Under the pieces are notes generated by a model. The model was not told where the DNA came from and did no database searches. It saw only the letters and a program-made list of their open reading frames with translations. The position numbers were made by a program, and so were the translations under genes. A stretch of DNA of 10,178 nucleotides from an uncultured Campylobacter sp. (lineage in GTDB: Bacteria > Campylobacterota > Campylobacteria > Campylobacterales > Campylobacteraceae): positions 1 through 10,178 of the forward strand of contig NZ_CALIAV010000103.1 of the NCBI RefSeq assembly GCF_938045625.1, in the 5' to 3' direction. Below, in pieces: positions 1-7,923 of this stretch (the stretch's first letter is position 1; every line of letters begins with the position of its first letter).

Positions 1-145
1 CTTCGGCAAAACCGTTTAGATCGTGATCGAAATTTATGGCTCCGTTCATCTTTATGAGTTCTATGCCGTCTCCGCCAAGATCTACTACGAGTGGATCGTA
101 ATATTTAGGATCGCCAGGCTTTTTGTCTTTATCGTCGTCTTTGAT
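1..145. repeat. Left arm of in-frame inverted repeat
   Basis: Positions 1-145 are the reverse complement of 10178-10034 with 8 mismatches (56, 59, 74, 77, 92, 98, 125, 126). Positions 1-55 match perfectly. Similarity stops at 146. The repeat lies inside the minus-strand RTX gene and encodes the linker plus the start of the self-processing module. It probably continues beyond the window, since both edges fall inside it. Confidence 0.97.
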
Positions 146-3070
146 TACGAATTTACCGGACTTTTCATTTACGTATACGGTTGCATTAGAGGATACATTG
201 TATAATCCTCCGTAAAATTTAGAGTCCTCCTCCTCTTTTTTGTCGTCTTCCCAAGTAGCGGCTATGAATTTTTGCCCCGATTCGGTTATTTTTATCTTTT
301 TCCCGTTTGCGTAGGCAGTGATGCGCTCCCCCTTTTTCAGTTCTCTACTTAAAAATATAGTTCCCTCTATCTTTTCGGCAGCTTCCGCTACGGTGCTTCC
401 TTTCGTGCTTATATAGATAGGAGTATCGTCATCGGTAATAGTTACGGAGCCTTGTTTTTTAACGGAAGCTGATATATTTAAGCTAGAGTCTATCTTCCAA
501 GGGGATATTGTAGTTTTACGTTCTTTTTGAAAGTTTACCGTATAATCTCCGTCATATTTATACTCATAAGTTTTACTCTGATCTCCTGCTTTAAATTCTA
601 GAGTATTGCCCTGGGGCATATATAATTTAATAGTTTCATTTTCTTTCAGCTTTCTTGATAGCGAAACGTTAACTTTGGCTATTTGATTTTTTGTATCGCC
701 TTCTTCTACGGTAACATCGTCTATGTTTATATCGATTTTATCTGTAAGTTTTATTTCTAGATCACCTCCATTGTTACGATATTTATCGTAGTCTTTTATA
801 GTAATCTTCTCTCCGGTATTATCGTCCGTGACGCTTAAAGTATTTCCGCTAAGTTTATAAGTATAATTATCCCTCTTATAGGTCATAGAGCCTGCGCTAG
901 TTTCTACTCCGCCGACGAGATAATATTTATCAGAGTTAAAATATACTCTACCATTACCGCCTTTGTCCGAGATAGTGTCTTTATTACCCACGTAATATAC
1001 ATCAATGCCTTTTCCGCCGTTTAGAGTATCTGCATCATCGCTATCTTTCGATTTATCGTTAGCATGTATGATACTGCGTGAAGCCCCGCCTATATTTACT
1101 ATATCATTTCCGCCACCAAGCGTTATTTCATTCACATCCTTTTCCCCGATTATATTTATAGTATCGTTGCCAGATCCTGTAGTAATCTTATTCGAACCCT
1201 TGGAATCTTTTATCGTTACGACATTATTACCATCTCCTAAATTTATAGTGCTCACGCCGCCAGTAATAGTCACTACGTCCTTACCTCTACCACCGTAAAT
1301 ATATGAATGGCTAGTACTTAGGAAGCTATATCCTTGCGTTATGGTAACGTGGTTTTCGTTGGAGAAATCATCCCTGTCCTCCCCATCTTTACTGTCCGTA
1401 TGGGTATAAATATGATTCGTATATGCGCTGTCTGCACTTATATTTATACTATCGCTTCCTTTGCCGGCAAATATCCAGTTATTGCCCTTTCCACCGTCTA
1501 GTTTATCATCTCCATCTTTTCCGTAAATAGTATCATCATCGTCCTCACCATAAATTTCATCCATACCTTTAGAGCCGTATATGGTATCATTACCCGATCC
1601 TGCGTGAACAATATTATTTACGCTATCATCTTCGATATCGTATTTATCGTCTATAGCGGCATTCGTATATATAGTATCGTCTCCCGAGCCGGTGGTTATC
1701 GTATCTGAGCCTAAACCTCCTTCAACATGGACATCACCTCTAGTTGCCGTTATTTTATTGTCATCGGAGTATCCATAAATTTCTACACGACCAACTTTAG
1801 TTTCATAATCCCCATTAACAAATACTATATTTTTAATAGGAAAACCATCATTGGCTTGGATAAATTCTCCAGTTGCAGTATCTGTATAACTAATCTTAGT
1901 TTTTACCGGTTCTATATCATTAAAACCGCTACCAAAATCTATTTTCTCCTTCATAGTTTTCATTTTTATAAATGTTTCAAAGAAATTGACGCGGGCATTT
2001 AAATGCTTTTCAGAATATAATTCTCTATTTAAATACTCGGCAGTTCCTTTACCATCATTCATTTCGTCTTTTAATACATAACCTTTAAGATTTTTTAGGG
2101 CATAGGCAGGCACTTCTTTATTATCGCCTATCTCATTAATAATATCGCCTGCGCCAACTCCGTAGTTTGCATAATAGTTAGCTAATAATTCTTTGGGGTC
2201 ACCATTGGCAAATTGTAGATATTCTATATAATTCCTATCTACTCTTTTTAATACTGAAATTACTTTTTCTTCATTTGCTCCCTTGCCATTTCTAAATTCT
2301 AGAGTTTTATCATATTTTGGTTTCTGATAATATTTATTGTGCCATATAAATTCTATCGGCGTATCATTTCTAGTAAAAATTACCCTATCTAGATTATCCA
2401 TATCTGCCTTAACTTCGCCCCATACTGTATTTAGTGCATAGTCAAAAATTTTATCTGATTTATACAATATGTATTTTCGTTCTTTCGTAGCGTTGGTATT
2501 TATATCTTTATAATGAACTATTATAGTATGGTTTCGTAAGAAAGCGTTGCTTATATCAAGCTCTTCGAAATCTATAGTATTGGTAATCATATTGCCCAGT
2601 TCTTCCATAGTATCATCTAGAGCCCCTACAATACGACCCGCAAATTTTAAAATTTTTACAACTATTGCGGTTTCTATCTCTTCCCCTAAAATAGATTTCA
2701 ATAGAAATGTCAAGGAACTTTTTTCTATATCGGGATATAAATTTTTATTGCCGTCATCTATGCTGGATCCACTTAAGTCAACAGGTAATTTATGATATTC
2801 TACTGCAGTACTAATCGTATTAATTGTCCATATAAAACCATTTTCTACTATAGAGAAAAATTTGCAGAATTTGTTACTTTGTAGCTCTTCATCTGCTTTT
2901 TCTGCCGTATCCACGCCATTTGATTGTAAAATCCTATCAAGAGTACTTTCGTACTCTTTATTCAGCCTATCTACTATGGCATTACATTTGCCTATAGCAC
3001 TATTTTTAAGGGACTTACTAAACTTCGATAACTTTTCGGCTTTCCACTCGCCTTTATTAAACTTTACCAT
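1..3070 (-). CDS. Large RTX / Calx-beta secreted protein with FrpC-like self-processing module (3' end outside window)
   Basis: Open from an ATG at 3070 to the left edge: 1023 codons without a stop, C-terminus missing. An AAGGAG (3083-3078) 7 nt upstream supports the start. No N-terminal signal peptide is seen, as expected for type I secretion. Residues 1-443 resemble no family I recognise. Residues about 445-703 hold irregular calcium-binding RTX nonapeptides (GGLGSDTIT, GSGDDTIYT, GSGNDTIYG, GGKGIDVYY). Two Calx-beta-like domains follow (about 776-876 and 880-980), each ending near a DDD motif (TDDDT, KDDDK). Then come a KKPGDPKYYD linker, the Asp992-Pro993 bond, DPLVVDLGGDGIE and the EF-hand-like FDHDLNGFAE. 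This last part matches the start of the self-processing module of Neisseria FrpC and Actinobacillus ApxIVA, which is cut at Asp-Pro when calcium binds. The gene follows the ankyrin gene by 18 nt, presumably as an operon. Whether it is a toxin, adhesin or surface-layer protein cannot be told here. Confidence 0.9.
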   Translation of the reverse strand, partial: MVKFNKGEWKAEKLSKFSKSLKNSAIGKCNAIVDRLNKEYESTLDRILQSNGVDTAEKADEELQSNKFCKFFSIVENGFIWTINTISTAVEYHKLPVDLSGSSIDDGNKNLYPDIEKSSLTFLLKSILGEEIETAIVVKILKFAGRIVGALDDTMEELGNMITNTIDFEELDISNAFLRNHTIIVHYKDINTNATKERKYILYKSDKIFDYALNTVWGEVKADMDNLDRVIFTRNDTPIEFIWHNKYYQKPKYDKTLEFRNGKGANEEKVISVLKRVDRNYIEYLQFANGDPKELLANYYANYGVGAGDIINEIGDNKEVPAYALKNLKGYVLKDEMNDGKGTAEYLNRELYSEKHLNARVNFFETFIKMKTMKEKIDFGSGFNDIEPVKTKISYTDTATGEFIQANDGFPIKNIVFVNGDYETKVGRVEIYGYSDDNKITATRGDVHVEGGLGSDTITTGSGDDTIYTNAAIDDKYDIEDDSVNNIVHAGSGNDTIYGSKGMDEIYGEDDDDTIYGKDGDDKLDGGKGNNWIFAGKGSDSINISADSAYTNHIYTHTDSKDGEDRDDFSNENHVTITQGYSFLSTSHSYIYGGRGKDVVTITGGVSTINLGDGNNVVTIKDSKGSNKITTGSGNDTINIIGEKDVNEITLGGGNDIVNIGGASRSIIHANDKSKDSDDADTLNGGKGIDVYYVGNKDTISDKGGNGRVYFNSDKYYLVGGVETSAGSMTYKRDNYTYKLSGNTLSVTDDNTGEKITIKDYDKYRNNGGDLEIKLTDKIDINIDDVTVEEGDTKNQIAKVNVSLSRKLKENETIKLYMPQGNTLEFKAGDQSKTYEYKYDGDYTVNFQKERKTTISPWKIDSSLNISASVKKQGSVTITDDDTPIYISTKGSTVAEAAEKIEGTIFLSRELKKGERITAYANGKKIKITESGQKFIAATWEDDKKEEEDSKFYGGLYNVSSNATVYVNEKSGKFVIKDDDKDKKPGDPKYYDPLVVDLGGDGIELIKMNGAINFDHDLNGFAE

Positions 3071-3077
3071 TGTTTTA

Positions 3078-3084
3078 CTCCTTC
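3078..3084 (-). promoter_or_regulatory. Ribosome binding site of the left RTX gene
   Basis: The minus strand reads GAAGGAG, 7 nt before the ATG at 3070. It lies between the ankyrin stop codon (3091-3089) and the RTX start, which fixes that start. Confidence 0.8.
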
Positions 3085-3088
3085 AAAT

Positions 3089-4549
3089 TTATTGATTACT
3101 ATCTAGTTTTTTAGCTGCTTCTTGTCTTAGAATTTCGGCATAATCTTTTATATCTATCTTCTCGCCGTCATGTAGAATTTTCACTTTCGCTTCCTCTAGC
3201 ATTTCCTCAAAATTTAAATATTTAAAAAATGTCTCAATATCGAATGCCTCAGTACTATTTTTATCTTTTAGGCTACTTTTTTGCAAAATCTCTTCATCGC
3301 TTAGCCCATTGCCGCAAAGAGCTTTATATCTATCTATTTTCATATTATAGAAATTTAATATTTTGATGTCAGGTGCTAGCTTGGTACATTTTTTATCGTT
3401 TGGCATATAACCGAAAAATTTTATAAAATCTTTTTCTTTCCAGTATCTATCAGTTCCTTTTTCCCTCTCTTCGTTATGTTTTACCGACCATCTGCCTCGA
3501 AGAGCCCAATCATATGATTCTAAAATCTTCTCTCCATAGCAGTAATCGTTCATATGATTTATGTAAGATATTTTCTTTTTTATGGTCCCGAGTAAAGAAT
3601 TTAAACATTGTTCCTGAACCATTACAAATTCTTCTTGCGTTGGCATACCCGTAATATTGTATTTGACTAATAAATCTAGCATCGGCTTATAATATAGCAA
3701 GTCCACTAGCTCTGTATAAACAGAATGCTGGAACGATATATCTTTAGCCATCTTATAGTTTATATAATAAGTATGTATATATTTTGGATCAGGTTTCATC
3801 CCTTGTTTAAAAGCTATTTCTGCAATCTCCGTCAAACCATTACTTATGGCATAATAAAGGATACTATCTACGTCACCCTTTGGACCGTCTCTTCTCACGA
3901 TGCAATCTGCAAAATTATGAGTTTTATGTATCCCATTTTCATCTACTATTATATTTAGCTTTATAATTTTATAGATAGGGCAGTCCAGATACCATTGTAT
4001 AGCCTTCACCTCCTCAAATTTAACGCCGTTATCAAGCAATAGTTTAACAGTATTAGTAGCATTATTTTCTATCGCATAGGCCATAGCGGATAGCTTGTAT
4101 TCATCTTTTTTATGTATATCCGCACCTAGCTTTATAAGCTCTTGAGTGGTATTTGTATCGTCCCAAAAGCTAGAATACATCACGGGCGTTACCCCTCCGT
4201 GCATAGTATGCTCTACGGTTAGATTGTTATCTTTCATAAATTTTAAAATTTCATCAGTTTGCTTGCTTTTTAAAAGTCTTTTTAGCTCTACGTCTATGGC
4301 GGGTTCTTTAAATACGTTTTCTGGATTTGAATTGTAATCTATATCCCAGTAGCGAAACGCAAAACTTTCAACTTCTTCTTGAGTTACGTATTTGCTAAAA
4401 CCTGGCACTTTGGAGACATTTATATCTGAAGTAACGGTAAAATGGGTTTGCTTGCGCTCCACAAGGCCCGATCTTTCGGCTAGCAGATACAGCGCGCATA
4501 CGACTACAGCGCAGATGGTATAAATAAACCGAAGTTTAAAGCTTTTCAA
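3089..4549 (-). CDS. Membrane-anchored ankyrin-repeat protein
   Basis: 486 residues with a TTG start at 4549, supported by AAGGGG 5 nt upstream. A single hydrophobic segment at about residues 9-23 follows a basic start (MKSFKLRF). It has no convincing lipobox, so it is either an uncleaved inner-membrane anchor or a signal peptide that would put the rest in the periplasm. Ankyrin-like helix pairs are visible at about 118-147 (GGVTPVMYSS...ELIKLGADI) and 150-180 (AMAYAIENN...VKLLLDNGV), with a weaker one near 235-262 (LYYAISNGLTEIAEIAFKQG). The C-terminal half (about 265-486) is charged, contains several cysteines and belongs to no family I recognise. The gene sits 18 nt upstream of the large RTX gene in the same direction. 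By analogy with frpD-frpC it may bind, tether or protect against that protein; ankyrin proteins also occur as immunity proteins in polymorphic toxin systems. Function is inferred from position only. Confidence 0.85.
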   Translation of the reverse strand: MKSFKLRFIYTICAVVVCALYLLAERSGLVERKQTHFTVTSDINVSKVPGFSKYVTQEEVESFAFRYWDIDYNSNPENVFKEPAIDVELKRLLKSKQTDEILKFMKDNNLTVEHTMHGGVTPVMYSSFWDDTNTTQELIKLGADIHKKDEYKLSAMAYAIENNATNTVKLLLDNGVKFEEVKAIQWYLDCPIYKIIKLNIIVDENGIHKTHNFADCIVRRDGPKGDVDSILYYAISNGLTEIAEIAFKQGMKPDPKYIHTYYINYKMAKDISFQHSVYTELVDLLYYKPMLDLLVKYNITGMPTQEEFVMVQEQCLNSLLGTIKKKISYINHMNDYCYGEKILESYDWALRGRWSVKHNEEREKGTDRYWKEKDFIKFFGYMPNDKKCTKLAPDIKILNFYNMKIDRYKALCGNGLSDEEILQKSSLKDKNSTEAFDIETFFKYLNFEEMLEEAKVKILHDGEKIDIKDYAEILRQEAAKKLDSNQ

Positions 4550-4554
4550 AATTT

Positions 4555-4560
4555 CCCCTT
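4555..4560 (-). promoter_or_regulatory. Ribosome binding site supporting a TTG start
   Basis: The minus strand reads AAGGGG-AAATT-TTG. The 5-nt spacing makes the TTG at 4549 the best start, and it is also the only one that keeps the complete basic-plus-hydrophobic anchor. Confidence 0.7.
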
Positions 4561-4575
4561 AGAATTTTGCTCGCG

Positions 4576-4606
4576 ACTATACCCAATGAGTACTTAATAA
4601 AATATA
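4576..4606 (-). promoter_or_regulatory. Possible promoter of the ankyrin-RTX operon
   Basis: A TATAGT -10-like hexamer (4581-4576, minus strand) is preceded by AT-rich sequence with T-tracts instead of a clear -35 box, as is usual for Campylobacter sigma-70 promoters. A transcript starting near 4569 would have a short leader of about 20 nt. Read by eye only. Confidence 0.35.
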
Positions 4607-4936
4607 AATGTTTACAAGATGCGAAATTGCCGTAGTTTCGGTATGGATTTTTTACGCAGGAGCCTGCTCTGAATTTTAAAATTTTACTTCTCAGCGTCGC
4701 AAAATACAAAGCCTAAAATCAAATACAAGATGCGATGTAAAACAGATAGCTATTCAAAGGCTAACAAACACCAAAACAGTTACCCAGCAAATATGAAATA
4801 AACAAATAATATAGGAATGTCAAAGAGCGATGAAAAGACCAGATAGTGAATAAAAGGATAAAGTAGACATTCTAAAAGCTTTTTACACTCGTAGCACTAA
4901 AAGCAAGCATCAAAGCTTAATAGTTGCAGCGATTAA

Positions 4937-5687
4937 AGCATTAAAACACCTAAAAGTATTTCTAGGTAAAGCCTAAGTGCAGCACTTGAGGTAGCAACTC
5001 AATACGTCAGGTACACAAAGTAGTAATAAGGCTCAATGATAATAAAAGTATTAATAAAGGCAAGTAAATCGGGAATAGTAAACATAAGTATAACAAGCAA
5101 AATTAAGTATAGTAGGCATAATAGCAAATAAATCGAGCGTAATAAAGAAACAGAGAACGTCCGCACGATCCGCTTGATCGCAAATATATCTGAAAGCAGC
5201 AAAAACATTAAAAGAATAAGTAAATCAAGCGAATTGAGCCTGGCATGAATAATAAAGGAGTGCAAGAATGTGCTCTACTATACCCAACAACATTACCCAA
5301 TAGCGCAACCCCTTAAAAGCCATACGGGAGTTTAAAGTAAAATTTATTCAGATTAAGATGCAAGCGGCGAAATCTTGCTCATCAACACATCAAAAAGCTA
5401 CACTCAATTTAAAGCCTAATTCAAAAAGCAGAGGAAGCTTTTCGAGGACAAGGACAAGAATATAAAACGCTCCACGCCACATAGCATTAAAACATCTCAT
5501 AGTATTAAAAGAAGTCATAGAGCATTGCAATCACAAAGAACAACATCTTTTAGGCTTATAGCTTTCGTAGTTATGATGATTAAAAAATACGCGGGTATAT
5601 TTTCAAATTTACGTGTAAGCGTAATATACAAAAAATATAGTCGAAAAAAGAGTACCCTTATAAAGCACTAAAACGTCTCAAATACGT
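4937..5687 (+). repeat. Degenerate interspersed 24-bp repeat, three copies
   Basis: The words at 4937-4960 and 5483-5506 share 21 of 24 bases (AGCATTAAAACA..CT...AGTATT). A third copy at 5664-5687 matches mainly in its first 17 bases (AGCACTAAAACGTCTCA). Spacings are irregular, so this is not a CRISPR array. In A-rich DNA some of this similarity may be chance. Confidence 0.35.
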
Positions 5688-5724
5688 CAAACAAGGTAAA
5701 ATACGGCGAAAAGATCACTATAAA

Positions 5725-5758
5725 TATCCGTCAAGAGCCTATCGCCTCTTGACGGATA
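5725..5758. repeat. Perfect 13-bp palindromic stem, 8-nt loop
   Basis: TATCCGTCAAGAG (5725-5737) and CTCTTGACGGATA (5746-5758) are exact reverse complements around the loop CCTATCGC. No T-run follows on the plus strand. On the minus strand the stem is followed by TTTATAG, a weak tract. It may be a terminator, a protein-binding site or a copy of a dispersed palindromic element. Confidence 0.75.
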
Positions 5759-6103
5759 GCCCCATTCTATCGGTGTTCATAGCTTGTGAGTGGCACGCTT
5801 CATAGCAAGAAATGAGACGAATGGGACGGTAAATGAAACGACTTTTTCGGAGTTTGTTACATTCGATCCGCTGCTCCATTACGCTCTTGCCGCTTCTCTT
5901 TCGCGATCTCGCCTAAATACTCTTTCTTTAAGCGTTTTAGAATTTAATATACGCCGACGCTTTACGGATCGGATATGCCCCAAAGCGTTTGTCTTAGTCT
6001 TTCAATTTTTAAGACAGAACTTAAAATTTCATCCGCCGTTTTATAAAATTTTAATCCCCTTTCGTATAAAATGCATTAAAATTTCATTTATAAAGAGCCT
6101 AAT
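5759..6103. other. Leader region upstream of the tolC-like gene, no confident gene
   Basis: A reading frame opens with GTG at 5790 and runs to 6143. Its first 60 or so codons are more GC-rich and give a plausible peptide (ARNETNGTVNETTF, LHYALAASLSRSRLNTLSLS). The rest is a low-quality translation of AT-rich DNA and overlaps the tolC-like start in another frame. No ribosome binding site precedes it. I read it at most as a gene fragment. Positions 5800-5840 contain a loose 9-base near-repeat (AATGAGACG, AATGGGACG, AATGAAACG). Confidence 0.4.
6040..6070 (+). promoter_or_regulatory. Possible promoter of the tolC-like gene
   Basis: TATAAA (6065-6070) is a good -10 hexamer and lies behind AT-rich DNA with T-tracts. 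A start near 6077 would leave a leader of about 27 nt. No clear -35 box is seen. Confidence 0.35.
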
Positions 6104-6139
6104 TTGGATAAATTTAAACTTCATTTGGATAAATTTAAA
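6102..6139 (+). repeat. Tandem 17-bp repeat duplicating the translation start
   Basis: ATTTGGATAAATTTAAA occurs at 6102-6118 and again at 6123-6139, 21 nt apart. Each copy carries an in-frame TTG followed by codons for DKFK, so the duplication gives the tolC-like gene two possible starts seven codons apart. Confidence 0.85.
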
Positions 6140-7750
6140 ATAGCTTTCGCCGTTTTTGCTTTGATTTTGAGCACGGATATGTTAAACGCAGCGGATAAAT
6201 TTAATTCCGCTTCACAGCAATCTCTCTCCGATAGAGCGAACACACGAAGGTCAACCTCCAATAAAACGTCCGCACAAAAATCTACTCAAAATCAATCAGC
6301 CGCGCCAAACACTCAGAGCGCCTTAGAAAAATATCTCTCCACTCCCGAGACTGGCCCCAAACAAGATAGCCCGCAAGACGCCTCAAAGAATTCAAACCCC
6401 AAAGCAAAAGCCCCTACTAAAATTTACAGACTCGATAGATCAAAAATACGGGATATAAATCAAAAAAGACTGGACGGAGAGCTTGATTCAAATTTTAAAG
6501 CGGGCCCAAGCTCCTTCTCCTTCGACGCCTTATTAGAGCATACTTTGGCTAATTCCCCGAGTTTAAATTTAACCAGACTGGATGTGCAAAGCGCACGCAA
6601 CGAGTTAGACTACCAAAAAGCCTCACGCTATCCCGAGCTAGGCATCAATGCCAATAGCGAATACGCTAAACGCTATGGCGCTCGTTACAACTCCGTGCAG
6701 ATCGGCGACGATAGCCTAGTCTCGCAAAGCGGCTACGGAGATTCCGTCTCGCTCGTGCTGCGCCAAGATATATTTAAATTCGGCGCGGATGAGTTAGCGA
6801 TCGAAGCCGCCGAAGAGAATATCAAACAAGCAGATTTTAAAAGATGCTCTTCGTATATGGACGGCTCTATCAAGCTTTTGGAGCTTTACGACGAGGCGCT
6901 CGGATATAAAAACAGAATAGAAATCTATGAGCGGTTAAAAGACGCCTACGAGATGCTTTATATCTATGAAAAGAGACTATCGGGCGCAGGAGAGCTAAGC
7001 AAAACAGCTCTAGCAGATCAAGCCATAGCATTAGCCGATACGAGCTATGAATTGTCTCAATTAGAACTAAACGCAAATAATGTTTTAAATAAAATTTACT
7101 CGCTTTCTGGAGTTAAAATTCCAAACGTGTTTTATCTTTCGGATCTAGGCGGAGCTAATAGTATCAGCTCGGACTTCGTACCCTTTGAAGATAGCGTAAT
7201 CGCTAAAGGATTTGATCATGAATTAGCCGCAAATGAGCTAAGTATGAGATCGCAAGAAAGGCTTTACTATCCTACCGTTTCGCTCTACGGCAGATACGAT
7301 CTTTACGGCAGCGACAGAGACGACTTTAGCCGCGCCGGAAAGGATGTCAAAAGACATGGTTATAGAGCGGGACTTACGGTGCATATGAGCCTATTTGACG
7401 GAGGCAAGCGCGCCGCGCAGATCAAAGAAAAGCAGATAAATAAAGAGAGGATTTTATCTAAAAAAGAAGAAGCTAAATTAGAATACGAAAAGCAGATCGC
7501 AGATCTTAAACTATTTCTATCTAAAAAGGACGAATACAATAAGATATTATCTAATTCCTCTAAAATTTCAAAAGATATCCTAACTATGCAAAAAAGATTA
7601 AATGCCGGTAACGAAAGCTCAAAGATAGATGTTTTAAACTCTCTAATAGCCTCTTTAAAAAAGGAGTTAGCTCTTAAAGAACATACGCAAAAAGCCAGCT
7701 TTAATATCAAAAAGGCAGAACTAATGTCTAGATATGGAAGGTGTGAGTAG
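6104..7750 (+). CDS. TolC-family outer-membrane channel protein (type I secretion)
   Basis: 548 residues if the first TTG (6104) is used; a second TTG at 6125 gives 541 and an ideal signal peptide (MDKFK, AFAVFALIL, cleavage after LNA at residue 29 of the long form). A weak AAGAG precedes 6104 and nothing precedes 6125. Residues about 30-135 are an S/Q/N/K-rich low-complexity extension. Two outer-membrane efflux (OEP) repeats follow: about 138-340 (FDALLEHTLANSPSL, LDYQKASRYPELG, LRQDIFKFG) and about 345-540 (YYPTVSLYGRYDLYG, SLFDGGKRAAQ near 429-439, then long coiled-coil helices with RLNAGNESSKIDVLNSLIASL-type sequence). Members form trimeric tunnels across the outer membrane and periplasm. 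Lying between two large RTX/Calx-beta genes, it is probably their type I exit duct, but multidrug efflux cannot be excluded because the ABC and adaptor genes are not in view. Total length is greater than a typical TolC, mostly from the extension. Confidence 0.9.
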   Translation: MDKFKLHLDKFKIAFAVFALILSTDMLNAADKFNSASQQSLSDRANTRRSTSNKTSAQKSTQNQSAAPNTQSALEKYLSTPETGPKQDSPQDASKNSNPKAKAPTKIYRLDRSKIRDINQKRLDGELDSNFKAGPSSFSFDALLEHTLANSPSLNLTRLDVQSARNELDYQKASRYPELGINANSEYAKRYGARYNSVQIGDDSLVSQSGYGDSVSLVLRQDIFKFGADELAIEAAEENIKQADFKRCSSYMDGSIKLLELYDEALGYKNRIEIYERLKDAYEMLYIYEKRLSGAGELSKTALADQAIALADTSYELSQLELNANNVLNKIYSLSGVKIPNVFYLSDLGGANSISSDFVPFEDSVIAKGFDHELAANELSMRSQERLYYPTVSLYGRYDLYGSDRDDFSRAGKDVKRHGYRAGLTVHMSLFDGGKRAAQIKEKQINKERILSKKEEAKLEYEKQIADLKLFLSKKDEYNKILSNSSKISKDILTMQKRLNAGNESSKIDVLNSLIASLKKELALKEHTQKASFNIKKAELMSRYGRCE

Positions 7751-7923
7751 ATTTGATATAGGCAAAGCAAAGTGGAATTTTTCTTACTGAATAAAACAAA
7801 CTGTTACCTATACAGCGTAGATTATTTTTCTATAAATTTTTTATACGCTATTTTATAGCTTGTTAAGTTTGAACTTGGTATCATCGCGCGAAATCTTGAG
7901 GGTATAAAACTAAAAGGAGTATA
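7751..7923 (+). promoter_or_regulatory. Intergenic region with probable promoter for the right operon
   Basis: 173 bp of AT-rich DNA with regularly spaced T-tracts (TTATTTTTC, TTTTTTATA, ATTTTATAG). Two -10-like hexamers are candidates: TATCAT (7879-7884) and TATAAA (7903-7908). AGCGTA (7814-7819) and TACGCT (7844-7849) could pair as a weak 6-bp stem followed by ATTTTAT, a poor terminator for the tolC-like gene. Read-through from that gene is also possible. Confidence 0.35.
7915..7919 (+). promoter_or_regulatory. Ribosome binding site supporting a GTG start
   Basis: AGGAG lies 4 nt before the GTG at 7924. No ATG lies nearby in this frame, so GTG is the start. Confidence 0.7.

Larger units (their letters stand above)
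4562..5724. other. About 1.16 kb with no convincing gene
   Basis: The plus strand is strongly A-rich and T-poor for much of this stretch, and stops are frequent in all plus frames. The only sizeable reading frame is an 88-codon minus-strand one (5265-4999) that begins with TTG, lacks a Shine-Dalgarno and is leucine-rich, as expected from translating T-rich DNA. An AAGGAG followed by ATG on the plus strand (5255-5270) opens a frame of only 10 codons. Loose copies of a 24-bp word recur (see the repeat entry). The stretch could be decayed coding sequence, an untranslated RNA region or spacer; I see no tRNA, rRNA or mobile element in it. Confidence 0.6.

Noticed and set aside
23..205. Matching small frames beginning MIEIYGSVHLY at both window ends (23-205 plus, 10156-9905 minus)
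   Set aside because: They are antisense shadows of the inverted repeat inside the two large genes, not a duplicated small gene.
1005..1298. Plus-strand proline- and serine-rich frame opposite the RTX array
   Set aside because: It is the antisense of the repetitive Gly/Asp-rich RTX nonapeptides; the coding strand is clearly minus.
962..1738. Regular short repeats that could suggest a CRISPR or tandem DNA array
   Set aside because: The periodicity is in the protein (RTX nonapeptides) with diverged DNA; no conserved repeat-spacer structure.
4999..5265. 88-codon leucine-rich minus-strand reading frame with membrane-like segments
   Set aside because: TTG start without a Shine-Dalgarno, composition explained by T-rich DNA on that strand, no recognisable family and no operon context. 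A small membrane protein cannot be fully excluded.
5790..6143. 117-codon plus-strand reading frame starting with GTG
   Set aside because: No binding site, second half is a poor translation of AT-rich DNA, and it overlaps the tolC-like start in a different frame. Its first 60 codons may be a gene fragment and are noted in the leader-region entry.
7860..7884. TTGTTA with TATCAT as a classical -35/-10 promoter
   Set aside because: Only 13 bp separates the hexamers, too short for a sigma-70 pair; the -10 alone is kept as a weak candidate.
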